Source: Actinomycetota bacterium (GTDB taxonomy: Bacteria; Actinomycetota; Acidimicrobiia; Spongiisociales; UBA4744). Taken from it: a stretch of DNA of 64,000 nt. Made by a program: the position numbers and the translations under genes. This document shows, piece after piece, positions 35,005 through 43,828 of the stretch. How positions within the stretch are numbered: position 1 is the first letter of the stretch; the number at the start of each line of letters is the position of its first letter. The stretch is taken from contig JAADGS010000063.1 in assembly GCA_013152275.1 (NCBI GenBank), positions 1 to 64,000 of the forward strand. Reading direction: 5' to 3'. A model generated the notes under the pieces. The model did not search any database. It worked only from the letters and a program-made list of their open reading frames with translations, and was not told the origin of the DNA.

Positions 35005-36147
35005 GTGCAGCGCGTCGTCGATACATTCGAGGAGGCGTTCGGCCACCGTCCCGACGGCGTGTGGTCGGCGCCCGGACGCGTCAACCTGATCGGTGAGCAC
35101 ACCGACTACAACGATGGGCTTGCCTTGCCGTTCGCCATCCAACTTCGCACCTACGCGGCCATCGGGTTGCGACCGGACACGGAGGCAAGGGCCGTTTCGG
35201 TGCAGTCCCCCGACACGTCGGTGGCCACCGACGTGACGACAATCCGTCCCGGGACGGACCTCGGATGGGCGGGCTATGCGCTCGGAATGGCATGGAGCCT
35301 TGGTGTCGACCATGGGTTCGATGTCGCCGTCGACGGGCAGGTCCCGGTAGGTGCAGGCCTGAGCTCGTCGTCCGCACTCGAGTGCGCCGTCGGCTTGGGC
35401 CTGGCGGCACTCTCCGGCATCGAGATCGACCGGATGGATCTCGCCCGAGCCGCACAGCAGACCGAGAACCGGATCGTAGGCGCACCGACCGGCATGATGG
35501 ACCAGGTCGCATCACTGGAAGGACGAGCAGGCATGGGGATCCTGTTCGACGTGGCCGCCGGCTCCATCCGACGCGTCCCCCTGGATCTCGACGCCGCGGG
35601 ACTCGAGATCATCGTCATCGACACCCGCGTGTCGCACGCCCACGCCGCCGGCGAATACGCCACCCGTAGACGTGAATGCGAGGAGGCCGCCCGCCGGCTC
35701 GGTCGCGCCTCGCTGCGCGGGATCACCGTGAGAGAACTCGGTGCTGCCGGGCGTCGATTGGCAGACTCGACCCTGGTTCGTCGGGTGCGGCACGTCGTCA
35801 CCGAGAATGACCGCGTCCTGCGAGTTTCCGACGCTCTCACCCACAATGACTGGCCGACGGTCGGCACCGCCCTCATCGAGTCACACCACTCCCTTGCCGA
35901 CGACTTCGAGGTGAGCTGCCCGGAGCTGGACGCCGCGGTGGAAACCGCTCTCGATGCCGGAGCGATCGGGGCCCGCATGGTCGGCGGCGGGTTCGGAGGA
36001 TCGGCCATCGCTCTCATCCCCTCTTCGATCCGGCGGCATGTCACCGCCTCGGTGGCGTCACGATTCTCGAGAGAAGCATGGCCCATCCCACGAACGTTCA
36101 CCGCTCGGCCCAGCGCCGGGGCCCGTCTGGTGCGCCGATTCGGCTAG
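35005..36147 (+). CDS. galK: Galactokinase (GHMP kinase)
   Basis: A 380-residue kinase that phosphorylates alpha-D-galactose at C1. The galactokinase signature appears as GRVNLIGEHTDYNDG (about residues 24-38). The GHMP phosphate-binding loop is VPVGAGLSSSSALE (about 113-126), and the C-terminal motif 3 is GARMVGGGFGGSAI. It starts with GTG, immediately after the galT stop. galE is not in the window. Confidence 0.95.
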   Translation: MQRVVDTFEEAFGHRPDGVWSAPGRVNLIGEHTDYNDGLALPFAIQLRTYAAIGLRPDTEARAVSVQSPDTSVATDVTTIRPGTDLGWAGYALGMAWSLGVDHGFDVAVDGQVPVGAGLSSSSALECAVGLGLAALSGIEIDRMDLARAAQQTENRIVGAPTGMMDQVASLEGRAGMGILFDVAAGSIRRVPLDLDAAGLEIIVIDTRVSHAHAAGEYATRRRECEEAARRLGRASLRGITVRELGAAGRRLADSTLVRRVRHVVTENDRVLRVSDALTHNDWPTVGTALIESHHSLADDFEVSCPELDAAVETALDAGAIGARMVGGGFGGSAIALIPSSIRRHVTASVASRFSREAWPIPRTFTARPSAGARLVRRFG

Positions 36148-36285
36148 TGCCTCGACCGGCAACCGTTGCGGCGTTCTGTGGGCCGGGAACGTAGCTCGCA
36201 GCGTTCTCCGCCCCGACGCACCTGCCGGTGCGCCTTCGTTGTGCGGCCTTGCCATCGACACCCCGAACGTTGCCTGTCGAGGTAC
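36147..36285. terminator. Nested inverted repeats between galK and the HybE-like gene
   Basis: A 17-bp arm at 36147-36163 pairs with 36269-36285 with two mismatches (CTCGAC and GTCGAG cores). Inside lies a small stem CGCACC/GGTGCG with a TGCC loop (36217-36232). The element sits exactly between two convergent genes and touches both stop codons, so it probably ends both transcripts. Confidence 0.5.
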
Positions 36286-36719
36286 TAAAGACCGAGAAAC
36301 CTTCGTCGGTCCGGGTCTGACGCCTCCGCCGATTCGTAGGCTCTCCGCACGGCGTCGCGAAACGGCTCCGCCAGAGAACGCGCCACAACGCGGGCCTGCT
36401 CCTGCGTTTGAAACGTCAAGATGTCTCCTACGAGATTGACGGCACCATAGGTTCCCAGCCCATCGATGCTGTTCCTCAGAACCTTGTAGGTCTTCGAGGC
36501 GACGGTGAGTTCGCCCGGATAGTCTTCATCTTCCGCGAACAACATGCCGATCAGCGTCCATGGAGCGATGAGGATGAGGGTGCCGATGCCTTCGACCTCG
36601 GCCGCCTCGACCACTTCGACACGAAGCCTCGAGTTCGTCGAAGGATCGCCCAAGAACACCCGCCTATGGATCCCCTCGAACGTTGCCTGGACCGAGTCGA
36701 CGAGTGATGCAAAATCCAT
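36285..36719 (-). CDS. HybE-like [NiFe]-hydrogenase assembly chaperone
   Basis: A 144-residue protein that resembles the HybE/HupJ family of hydrogenase large-subunit chaperones. The family-like features are a PxLRVEV-type start (RLRVEVVEAAEVEG), a short hydrophobic strand ending in IAPWTLIGMLF, and DGLGTYGAVNL before an F-rich strand (ILTFQTQEQAR). The rubredoxin domain found in some HupJ fusions is absent. It is divergent from the hydrogenase structural genes and 152 bp from them, which supports the call. The resemblance was judged by eye, so the family assignment is moderate. Confidence 0.65.
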   Translation of the reverse strand: MDFASLVDSVQATFEGIHRRVFLGDPSTNSRLRVEVVEAAEVEGIGTLILIAPWTLIGMLFAEDEDYPGELTVASKTYKVLRNSIDGLGTYGAVNLVGDILTFQTQEQARVVARSLAEPFRDAVRRAYESAEASDPDRRRFLGL

Positions 36720-36871
36720 ATTTCGAGTCTACTTCAGCCGACGCGGCGGTCATCAAACCGCTATGTTAGTTTCCAGTGGCCCTGGTTATGAGGCTACGAG
36801 CCCGTAGCTCAGGGCCCGGCATCTCAGGTTCGACGACCGGCGATTCGTACGCCGAGAGGGAGGGGAGAACC

Positions 36872-37999
36872 ATGCCGGCCATGGAGACGCGCGAAAGAGC
36901 ACTGGGTGACCGTCTGGCGCAGTTTGGCGTAAACCGCCGAACATTTCTCAAGTACTGCGCAACCTTGACTGCCGTGCTTGCGCTCCCTGCACGCTTCACC
37001 GAACGTGTCGCACGAGCACTCGAGTCGGTGGAGAAACCATCGATCATCTGGCTCGAATTCCAAGACTGTGCAGGGGATACCGAGTCGTTTCTCCGTTCGC
37101 GCAATCCGGGAGTCGGCGATCTCATCCTCGACCTGCTCTCTGTCGACTATCACGAGACGATCATGGCGGCTGCCGGGTTTCAGGCGGAGGCGGCCAAGGA
37201 GGCCACGATCGCCAAAGGCGGCTACATCGTCGTCGTCGAAGGGTCGGTGCCGATGGGCGACGGCGGCGTCTACTGCACGATCGGTGGGAAGACCGCCATC
37301 CAGATTCTCGAGGAGGCGGCGGTCGGCGCCGCAGCGATCATCAACGTGGGTACATGCTCCGCCTACGGTGGCCTCCCCAAGGCTGCGCCCAACCCCACGC
37401 GCGCCGTCGGCGTGGCCTCGGTGGTGAGCGGAGTCCCGATCATCAACCTGCCCGGCTGTCCGGCCAATGCGGACAACATCACTGCCACACTCGTCCACTA
37501 CCTCACGTTCGGCTCGCTCCCGGCAACCGACTCGAAGGGCAGACCCCTCTTCGCGTACGGGACCCGGATACACGACGCCTGCGAACGCCGGGCACACTTC
37601 GACGCGGGCCAGTTCGTCCTCGAATGGGGCGACGCCGGGCACAAGAGGGGCTGGTGTCTCTACAAAATGGGCTGCAAAGGCCCCTCCACGTTCCACAACT
37701 GCCCCATCATCCGCTGGAACGAGGCGACGAGCTGGCCGGTCGGTTCAGGGCATGGGTGCGTCGGATGCTCCGAGCCCGACTTCTGGGACACCATGACCGA
37801 CTTCTACGTCCGGCTTCCCAAGGTCACCGGTTTCGGAGCGGAAGCCACCGCAGACAAGATCGGGCTGGGAATCGCCGCAGCCACCGCCGTCGGGTTCGGC
37901 GCCCACGGCATCGCCAAGGCGATTCAGAGACGGGCGGGTCTCGGCTCGGAAGGTCCCGCTCCCGGCTCCATGGAAGATGACACGGACGGGAGCGAATGA
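36872..37999 (+). CDS. [NiFe]-hydrogenase small subunit, Tat-exported, with Asp in the proximal cluster site
   Basis: A 375-residue small subunit of a membrane-bound uptake hydrogenase. The twin-arginine signal NRRTFLKYC starts at residue 21. Proximal cluster positions are Cys66, Asp69 (DCAGDTES, where most families have CxxC), Cys162 (GTCSAYGG) and Cys196 (PGCPAN). Distal cluster ligands are His234, Cys237, Cys262 and Cys268; medial cluster ligands are Cys277, Cys296 and Cys299. A C-terminal helix (about 330-350) should anchor it in the membrane. ATG 36872 follows GGGAGGGGAG; an upstream in-frame start at 36776 is unlikely. It overlaps the large-subunit gene by 4 nt. A 3 Cys/1 Asp proximal cluster is known from the actinobacterial-type enzyme of Ralstonia eutropha. 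Confidence 0.92.
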   Translation: MPAMETRERALGDRLAQFGVNRRTFLKYCATLTAVLALPARFTERVARALESVEKPSIIWLEFQDCAGDTESFLRSRNPGVGDLILDLLSVDYHETIMAAAGFQAEAAKEATIAKGGYIVVVEGSVPMGDGGVYCTIGGKTAIQILEEAAVGAAAIINVGTCSAYGGLPKAAPNPTRAVGVASVVSGVPIINLPGCPANADNITATLVHYLTFGSLPATDSKGRPLFAYGTRIHDACERRAHFDAGQFVLEWGDAGHKRGWCLYKMGCKGPSTFHNCPIIRWNEATSWPVGSGHGCVGCSEPDFWDTMTDFYVRLPKVTGFGAEATADKIGLGIAAATAVGFGAHGIAKAIQRRAGLGSEGPAPGSMEDDTDGSE

Positions 38000-39717
38000 T
38001 GGCAACAATCGTGGTCGATCCAATCACTCGCATCGAGGGACACCTCCGCATCGAAGCAGAGGTCGCCGATGGTGCAATCACGCAGGCCTGGTCCTCCGCG
38101 ACCATGTGGCGCGGCATCGAGACGATTCTCGAAGGCCGCGATCCTCGGGACGCCTGGTACTTCACGCAGCGCATCTGTGGCGTGTGCACGACCGTTCATG
38201 CGCTGGCATCGGTTCGTACGGTCGAGAACGCCTTGGACATCGTCCCTCCGCCCAACGCCCAGAGGATCAGGAACCTGATCGCCCTCAGCCAGTTCGTCCA
38301 GGACCATGTCGTGCACTTCTACCACTTGCACGCTCTCGACTGGGTGGACATCGTGTCTGCGCTGGATGCGGACCCACAGGCGACGGCCGAGCTGGCCGGC
38401 TCCATCTCCGACTATCCGCGCTCGAGCGTGGGCGTGTTTCGACAGGTGAAGAACAGGCTCGCCGCATTCGTCGAGGGAGGACAACTCGGTCCTTTCGCGG
38501 GAGGATACTGGGGCCACCCCGCCTACAAGCTTCCTCCCGAAGCGAACCTGATGGCAGTCAGCCACTATCTCGATGCGCTCGAGTTCCAGCGGGATTACAT
38601 CCGCATCCATGCCCTGCTTGGAGGCAAGAACCCCCACCCGCAGACGTACCTCGTGGGTGGAATGGCAACGCCCATCGATCCCGACTCGCAGGCGGCGATC
38701 AACGCAGGCTTGCTCGCAGAACTGCGCAAGCTGCTGAAACGGGGACTTGCCTTCGTCCAGCAGGCATACATCCCCGACCTGCTCGCGGTTGCGTCGTTCT
38801 ACAAGGACTGGGCTTCCATCGGCCGGGGGCTCGGGAACTACATGTCCTTCGGCGAATTCCCGACCGGGACCAACAATCCCGCGAAGGAACCGGACACGAT
38901 GTACCTGCCGCGAGGCGTGATTCTCGGCGGGGACCTCTCCCAGGTCCACCCGCTGGATCCGACCAGGATCGCCGAGTACGTAACGCACTCCTGGTACTCG
39001 TACTCTTCCGGTGACGCCACGCCTCTCGCGCCGTTCAACGGAGAGACGGTGCCCAACTTCACCGGTCCGCAGCCGCCCTACGAGTTCCTCGACACCGACT
39101 CGAAGTACTCCTGGCTGAAGGCTCCCCGGTACGACGACACCGCCATGGAGGTCGGTCCTTTGGCGCGCATGTTGGTTGCGTTCGCCTCCGGCCACACACG
39201 GGTCCAGGAGATCGTCGGATACGTCTTGGACACACTCGGTGTAGGGCCCGAAGTCCTCTTCAGCACGCTCGGACGGACGGCGGCGCGCGGCGTGGAGACA
39301 CTGCTTCTTGCGGAGCGCTCCCTGGAAGAGCTCGATCAGCTGATCGCCAACATCTCGACCGGAGATTACCGCACACATAACGGTGAGCGCTGGGACCCGA
39401 AGACATGGCCGGACGCGGCCCAGGGCTTCGGCATGCATGAAGCCCCCCGAGGCTCGCTGTCGCATTGGATCACGATCAAGGACAAGCGTATCGAGCACTA
39501 CCAGATCGTTGTTCCCTCCACGTGGAACGGAAGTCCTCGGGACGCGAAGGGAAACCCCGGTGCCTACGAGGCCGCACTCGTGGGTACTCCCGTGGCAATC
39601 GAGACCCAGCCACTGGAGATTCTGCGGACGATCCACTCCTTCGATCCTTGCATGGCATGCGCAGCACACCTGATCGACACGGACGGCAACCCCTTGGTGG
39701 AGGTGCGGGTGTCATGA
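37996..39717 (+). CDS. [NiFe]-hydrogenase large subunit
   Basis: A 573-residue catalytic subunit that splits H2. The NiFe site ligands are Cys61 and Cys64 (RICGVCTTVH) and Cys552 and Cys555 (DPCMACAAH). A 15-residue C-terminal peptide after His558 would be removed by the maturation protease encoded two genes downstream. The N terminus has the usual DPITRIEGH. The start is ATG 37996, overlapping the small-subunit stop, or ATG 37999. Together with the Tat signal on the partner and the cytochrome b gene, this indicates a periplasm-facing, quinone-linked uptake enzyme of group 1; the exact subgroup cannot be fixed by eye. Confidence 0.95.
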   Translation: MMATIVVDPITRIEGHLRIEAEVADGAITQAWSSATMWRGIETILEGRDPRDAWYFTQRICGVCTTVHALASVRTVENALDIVPPPNAQRIRNLIALSQFVQDHVVHFYHLHALDWVDIVSALDADPQATAELAGSISDYPRSSVGVFRQVKNRLAAFVEGGQLGPFAGGYWGHPAYKLPPEANLMAVSHYLDALEFQRDYIRIHALLGGKNPHPQTYLVGGMATPIDPDSQAAINAGLLAELRKLLKRGLAFVQQAYIPDLLAVASFYKDWASIGRGLGNYMSFGEFPTGTNNPAKEPDTMYLPRGVILGGDLSQVHPLDPTRIAEYVTHSWYSYSSGDATPLAPFNGETVPNFTGPQPPYEFLDTDSKYSWLKAPRYDDTAMEVGPLARMLVAFASGHTRVQEIVGYVLDTLGVGPEVLFSTLGRTAARGVETLLLAERSLEELDQLIANISTGDYRTHNGERWDPKTWPDAAQGFGMHEAPRGSLSHWITIKDKRIEHYQIVVPSTWNGSPRDAKGNPGAYEAALVGTPVAIETQPLEILRTIHSFDPCMACAAHLIDTDGNPLVEVRVS

Positions 39718-40427
39718 AGACGAAGGAAGCCCGTGTACGCGAAGTGCTCCAAGACCCGACGGTCGAGCGCACTCCGGGAATCGTGACCATCCGGGTGTGG
39801 GAACTGCCGGTACGCGTGCTGCACTGGACGGTTGTCGCCGCGGTACTGGTGCTGGCCGGCACCGGCTACTACATCGGCAACCCGTACATCCTCGTCGGCA
39901 GCGAACCAGGGTTCGTGATGGGTCTGATACGCTCCATCCACCTTGCCTCGGCGTGGGTGTTCAGTGTGGCCATCATCTGTCGCATCATCTGGTCGTTCAT
40001 CGGCAACCGGTGGTCACGCTGGGATCAACTCGTGCCTGTTCACCGCGAGCGGCGCGTCTGGCTGTGGAAGACTCTCGGGTACTACCTGTTCCTCAGGAAA
40101 GAGCCGCCCCCGGCAGCAGGGCACAACCCTTTGGCGGGAGTCACCTACCTGGTCGTCTTCGTCATGTTCGTCGTGCAGATCATCACCGGCCTTGCCCTGG
40201 CCGCATTGGCCAATCCTCAGGGGGTGCTGTGGTCGACCACCGGTTGGGTCTTCAGTCTGTTTGCGATCCAGACGGTCCGCCTCGTCCACCATCTGATCAT
40301 GTGGCTGACGATCGGCTTCGTCATCCACCACGTCTACTCGGCGGTGCTGGTCGATATCGAAGAGAAGTCGGGCTTGGTTTCATCGATCTTCACCGGCTAC
40401 AAACGACTGCCGATCGATCGCCTGTGA
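39714..40427 (+). CDS. Hydrogenase cytochrome b subunit (HyaC/HupC type)
   Basis: A 237-residue membrane cytochrome b that carries electrons from the hydrogenase to the quinone pool. It has four main transmembrane segments and histidines in the family positions: LPVRVLHW, RSIHLASAWVF, VRLVHHLIMW and FVIHHVYSAVL. It starts with ATG at 39714, overlapping the large-subunit stop, and its own stop overlaps the next gene in GTGA. Confidence 0.92.
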   Translation: MKTKEARVREVLQDPTVERTPGIVTIRVWELPVRVLHWTVVAAVLVLAGTGYYIGNPYILVGSEPGFVMGLIRSIHLASAWVFSVAIICRIIWSFIGNRWSRWDQLVPVHRERRVWLWKTLGYYLFLRKEPPPAAGHNPLAGVTYLVVFVMFVVQIITGLALAALANPQGVLWSTTGWVFSLFAIQTVRLVHHLIMWLTIGFVIHHVYSAVLVDIEEKSGLVSSIFTGYKRLPIDRL

Positions 40428-40900
40428 CCGATCGGGCACCGATCCTGGTTCTTGGACTTGGGAATGAACTCTTCACCGACGAAGGTCTCGGCATACATGC
40501 GGCCCGCCGTATCGAGGCCATGCAGCTGCATGGTGTGGACGTGCTCGATGGCGGCACCCTGGGCATCGCCCTCCTCCCCGAGTTGGAAGGGCGCGACGCC
40601 GTGCTGATCCTGGATGCGGTGATCATGGCGGAAGGATCACCGGGCACAGTCGTCAAACTCCAGGAGAACGAACTGGACCGGCCGGTCCAGATGCTGTTCT
40701 CCGCGCATCAGTTCGGGATCGGCGAGACGATCGCCGCTGCACGCCTCGTGGGCCAGGCGCCCGCCCGCCTGACGGCCGTGGGCATGGTCCCCTTCTCCCT
40801 CGAAACCGGATACGGACTGAGCGCCGAAGCAGATGAGGCGCTCGCCGGCATGATCGAAGAGGCGTTGGGGGTCTTGACGGAATGGGGAGTCGATGCATGA
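40424..40900 (+). CDS. Hydrogenase maturation protease (HyaD/HybD, M52)
   Basis: A 158-residue endopeptidase that trims the C terminus of the large subunit after nickel insertion. The nickel-sensing residues are Glu in LGLGNELFTDEGLG and Asp in LILDAVIM, with the His in SAHQFGI completing the site. The start is GTG at 40424 in the GTGA overlap with the cytochrome b gene. It overlaps hypA by 8 nt. Confidence 0.93.
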   Translation: MTDRAPILVLGLGNELFTDEGLGIHAARRIEAMQLHGVDVLDGGTLGIALLPELEGRDAVLILDAVIMAEGSPGTVVKLQENELDRPVQMLFSAHQFGIGETIAAARLVGQAPARLTAVGMVPFSLETGYGLSAEADEALAGMIEEALGVLTEWGVDA

Positions 40901-41216
40901 GCAAGGTCTGATCGCCGGCGTCGCCGCCGAAGTCGTCGAACGTGCCGGCGGCGGACGCGTGGGGCGTGTGGTCATTACCGTCGGTCCGGAGATAGACCCT
41001 CTGATCGTGACGACGGCATGGCAGTCGACGGTCATCGGAACGACGGCCGAGACGGCCGACCTCGTCGTCGAGAAGGCCCTCGATACGATGCAGTGCTTCA
41101 CGTGTGGCATCGAATACGAAGGAGCGAAGCTCGATCCGTGTCCCAAGTGCGGCCTCGACGGCCTCGTGATCCGAGCTGCTCCCGAAATCGCCCTGAAGTC
41201 CTGGAGCCCCGCATGA
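40893..41216 (+). CDS. hypA: Hydrogenase nickel insertion protein HypA
   Basis: A 107-residue metallochaperone that delivers nickel to the large subunit. The N-terminal MHE motif (nickel ligand His2) is present, and the zinc site is formed by two CxxC pairs (CFTC and CPKC). HypB, its usual GTPase partner, is not encoded next to it: only 100 nt separate hypA from hypC. Confidence 0.94.
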   Translation: MHEQGLIAGVAAEVVERAGGGRVGRVVITVGPEIDPLIVTTAWQSTVIGTTAETADLVVEKALDTMQCFTCGIEYEGAKLDPCPKCGLDGLVIRAAPEIALKSWSPA

Positions 41217-41316
41217 GGACAAAGCCGTACGACTCCCTTGGCTCACGGCGCATCAGGTGTGACGAAGACACCCAGAAACGCGATCCTTCGGACAACGGCA
41301 GGATGGAGTGGCCCAC

Positions 41317-41577
41317 ATGTGCCTAGGCGTCCCCGGCAAGGTGCTCGAAATCACCCCCAACGATACGGGGATGACCATGGGGAAAGTCAGCTTCGCAGGG
41401 ATCATCAAGGACGTTTGCCTCGCCTACATCCCCGAGGTGAAGATCGACGACTATGTGATCGTCCACGTCGGATTCGCCATCAGCAGAATCGACGAGACCG
41501 AGGCTCAGGAAGTGTTCCGGTTCCTCGACCAGATGGGTGACCTGGGCGAACTCGAGATTCCCGAGATCGGACTGTGA
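41317..41577 (+). CDS. hypC: Hydrogenase assembly chaperone HypC
   Basis: An 86-residue chaperone that works with HypD in building the Fe(CN)2CO group. HypC proteins must begin Met-Cys, with Cys2 functional; ATG 41317 gives MCLGVPGKV, so the in-frame GTG at 41308 is rejected. GGAGTGG precedes it. It overlaps hypD by 4 nt. Confidence 0.95.
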   Translation: MCLGVPGKVLEITPNDTGMTMGKVSFAGIIKDVCLAYIPEVKIDDYVIVHVGFAISRIDETEAQEVFRFLDQMGDLGELEIPEIGL

Positions 41578-42659
41578 AGTACGTCGACGAGTACCGTAGC
41601 GAAGCCTCCGCGCGGCAACTCTTTGCCGCCATCCGTGATGCGACCACCCGACCGTGGACGATCATGGAGATCTGTGGAGGGCAAACCCACACGTTGATCA
41701 AGTTCGGAATCGACAACATGCTTCCCGACGAGATAACCCTCGTCCACGGCCCCGGCTGTCCCGTGTGCGTCACACCTTTGGAGATGATCGACAAGGCGAT
41801 CGCCATCGCCAGACGTCCCGAAGTGATCTTCACATCCTTCGGCGACATGCTGCGCGTGCCCGGTTCCGACACGGATCTGCTGGCCGTGAAGGCGGAAGGC
41901 GGCGATGTGCGAATGGTGTACTCACCACTGGACGCCGTGAGGCTTGCCCAGCGGTATCCGGACCGACACGTCGTGTTCTTCGCAGTCGGATTCGAGACGA
42001 CCGCCCCGGCCAACGCCATGGCGGTACGGCATGCGCGAGCGCTCGAACTCACGAACTTCTCGATCCTGTCCTCCCATGTCCTCGTGCCGCCGGCGATGGA
42101 AGCGATCCTCGGCTCCCCCGACAACCTGGTGCAGGGGTTCCTGGCTGCCGGACACGTCTGCGCGGTGATGGGCTATTGGGAATACGAACCGATCGCAGAA
42201 CGGTACAAAGTCCCGATCGTCGTGACCGGGTTCGAACCGCTCGACCTCCTCCAGGGCATCTACATGGCGGTACGCATGCTCGAAGAAGGGCGTGTGGGCG
42301 TCGAAAACCAGTACGCGAGGGCTGTCGTCAAGGAAGGCAACGTCCCCGCCCAGGCGATGTTGCGAGAAGTATTCCGGCCCTGTGACCGACCGTGGAGGGG
42401 CATCGGGATCATCCCTCTGAGCGGGTTCGGTCTGAACCCCGAGTACGCGGCGTTCGATGCCACACTCCGATTCGACGTGGAGACGGTGACGGCCTCCGAG
42501 TCGGAGATCTGCATTGCCGGCGAGATCATGCGTGGCCTTCGCAAACCAAACGACTGCCCGGTGTTCGGGACCGACTGCACACCGGAACACCCTGTGGGTG
42601 CGCCCATGGTCTCGTCTGAAGGTGCCTGCGCGGCCTACTACCAATACGGGAGGGTCTGA
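41574..42659 (+). CDS. hypD: Hydrogenase iron-cyanide assembly protein HypD
   Basis: A 361-residue [4Fe-4S] protein, the scaffold on which the Fe(CN)2CO unit is assembled. Conserved elements visible are [26 protein letters not shown] and the C-terminal Cys group ([20 protein letters not shown]). It starts with GTG at 41574, overlapping the hypC stop, and is 2 nt from hypE. Confidence 0.96.
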   Translation: MKYVDEYRSEASARQLFAAIRDATTRPWTIMEICGGQTHTLIKFGIDNMLPDEITLVHGPGCPVCVTPLEMIDKAIAIARRPEVIFTSFGDMLRVPGSDTDLLAVKAEGGDVRMVYSPLDAVRLAQRYPDRHVVFFAVGFETTAPANAMAVRHARALELTNFSILSSHVLVPPAMEAILGSPDNLVQGFLAAGHVCAVMGYWEYEPIAERYKVPIVVTGFEPLDLLQGIYMAVRMLEEGRVGVENQYARAVVKEGNVPAQAMLREVFRPCDRPWRGIGIIPLSGFGLNPEYAAFDATLRFDVETVTASESEICIAGEIMRGLRKPNDCPVFGTDCTPEHPVGAPMVSSEGACAAYYQYGRV

Positions 42660-42661
42660 CC

Positions 42662-43714
42662 ATGGATGTCTCCGGGCTCGGAGTGTGCCCGATTCCCATC
42701 ACCGACTACCCGCATGTGCTCCTTGCCCACGGCGGGGGCGGCTCACTGTCGCAGATGCTGATCGAGCGGATGTTCGTGCCGACGTTCGGGAACCCGGTCC
42801 TGAACCAGCTTCATGATGGCGCCGTGCTCGACATGGAAATGAACCGGATCGCCGTCTCGACGGATTCTTTCGTGATCAGCCCGCTCTTCTTTCCTGGAGG
42901 CGACATCGGTTCGCTCGCCGTCCACGGCACCGTGAACGACGTCGCCATGTGCGGCGCAACCCCACGATTCCTCACCGTCGCGTTCATCCTCGAAGAAGGC
43001 CTTCCCATGGATGATCTGTGGCGCATCGTCTCGTCGATGAGGACCGCGGCAGACGGTGCCGGAGTCACGATCGTGACCGGGGACACCAAGGTCGTCGACC
43101 GAGGCAAGGGCGACGGCATCTACATCAATACGACCGGGGTCGGCGTCGTACCAGAAGGGATCGAAGTCTCTCCGGTGCGTGCCGAGCCAGGGGATGTCGT
43201 ATTGATCTCGGGTCGTATCGCCGAGCACGGCATCGCCGTCATGTCGGTCCGGGAAGGCCTCGAGTTCGAGACGCGCATCGGGAGTGATTCGGCGTCACTC
43301 AACGGCCTCGTGGAGGCGATCCTCGGAGCAGGCGGGTCCCGTGTTCACGTCCTGCGAGACCCGACTCGGGGCGGCCTGGCAAGCGCAACCAACGAGATCG
43401 CCGGGAGCGCCCGACGCGGGATTCGACTCGTCGAGTCGACCATCCCGATCCTGGATGAAGTTCGGGGTGCCTGCGAGATTCTCGGGTTCGACCCTCTCTA
43501 CGTTGCCAACGAGGGCAAACTGATCGCCATCGTCGCACCGGATGCCGCCGGGGCCGTACTTGCCGCAATGCAGACCCACCCCCTGGGAAGGGATGCTGCA
43601 GTGATCGGCGAGGTGACCGCGGAGCATCCTGGCCGCGTGTTCCTTCGAAGCAGTGTCGGCGGTAGCCGAGTCGTGGACATGCTGAGTGGGGAGCAGCTGC
43701 CGAGGATCTGTTGA
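42662..43714 (+). CDS. hypE: Hydrogenase maturation protein HypE
   Basis: A 350-residue PurM-like ATPase that dehydrates the thiocarboxamide made by HypF into the thiocyanate donor of cyanide ligands. The N-terminal Gly-rich HGGGGS and the TGDTKVV segment are present. The protein ends PRIC, so the essential C-terminal Cys is intact. It is the last gene of the hydrogenase operon, and hypF is 17 kb upstream. Confidence 0.96.
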   Translation: MDVSGLGVCPIPITDYPHVLLAHGGGGSLSQMLIERMFVPTFGNPVLNQLHDGAVLDMEMNRIAVSTDSFVISPLFFPGGDIGSLAVHGTVNDVAMCGATPRFLTVAFILEEGLPMDDLWRIVSSMRTAADGAGVTIVTGDTKVVDRGKGDGIYINTTGVGVVPEGIEVSPVRAEPGDVVLISGRIAEHGIAVMSVREGLEFETRIGSDSASLNGLVEAILGAGGSRVHVLRDPTRGGLASATNEIAGSARRGIRLVESTIPILDEVRGACEILGFDPLYVANEGKLIAIVAPDAAGAVLAAMQTHPLGRDAAVIGEVTAEHPGRVFLRSSVGGSRVVDMLSGEQLPRIC

Positions 43715-43828
43715 GGTTCGGCTCCGCCGCCACCGTGCGGCAATCGACGCCAAAGTGCCCCCGCAAAACCCCCCGCCTCCAATCACCGAAAGCAGCCGCC
43801 GCCGATTGCACAGCTACTCTGCACCTCG

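Noticed and set aside
36790-36810. Partial tRNA-like sequence upstream of the hydrogenase genes
   Set aside because: The stretch contains GTAGCTCAG but only forms a small hairpin (GAGGCTACG/CGTAGCTC); no cloverleaf can be built around it.
41217-41316. A hidden hypB between hypA and hypC
   Set aside because: Only 100 nt are available and no GTPase motif is present in any frame.
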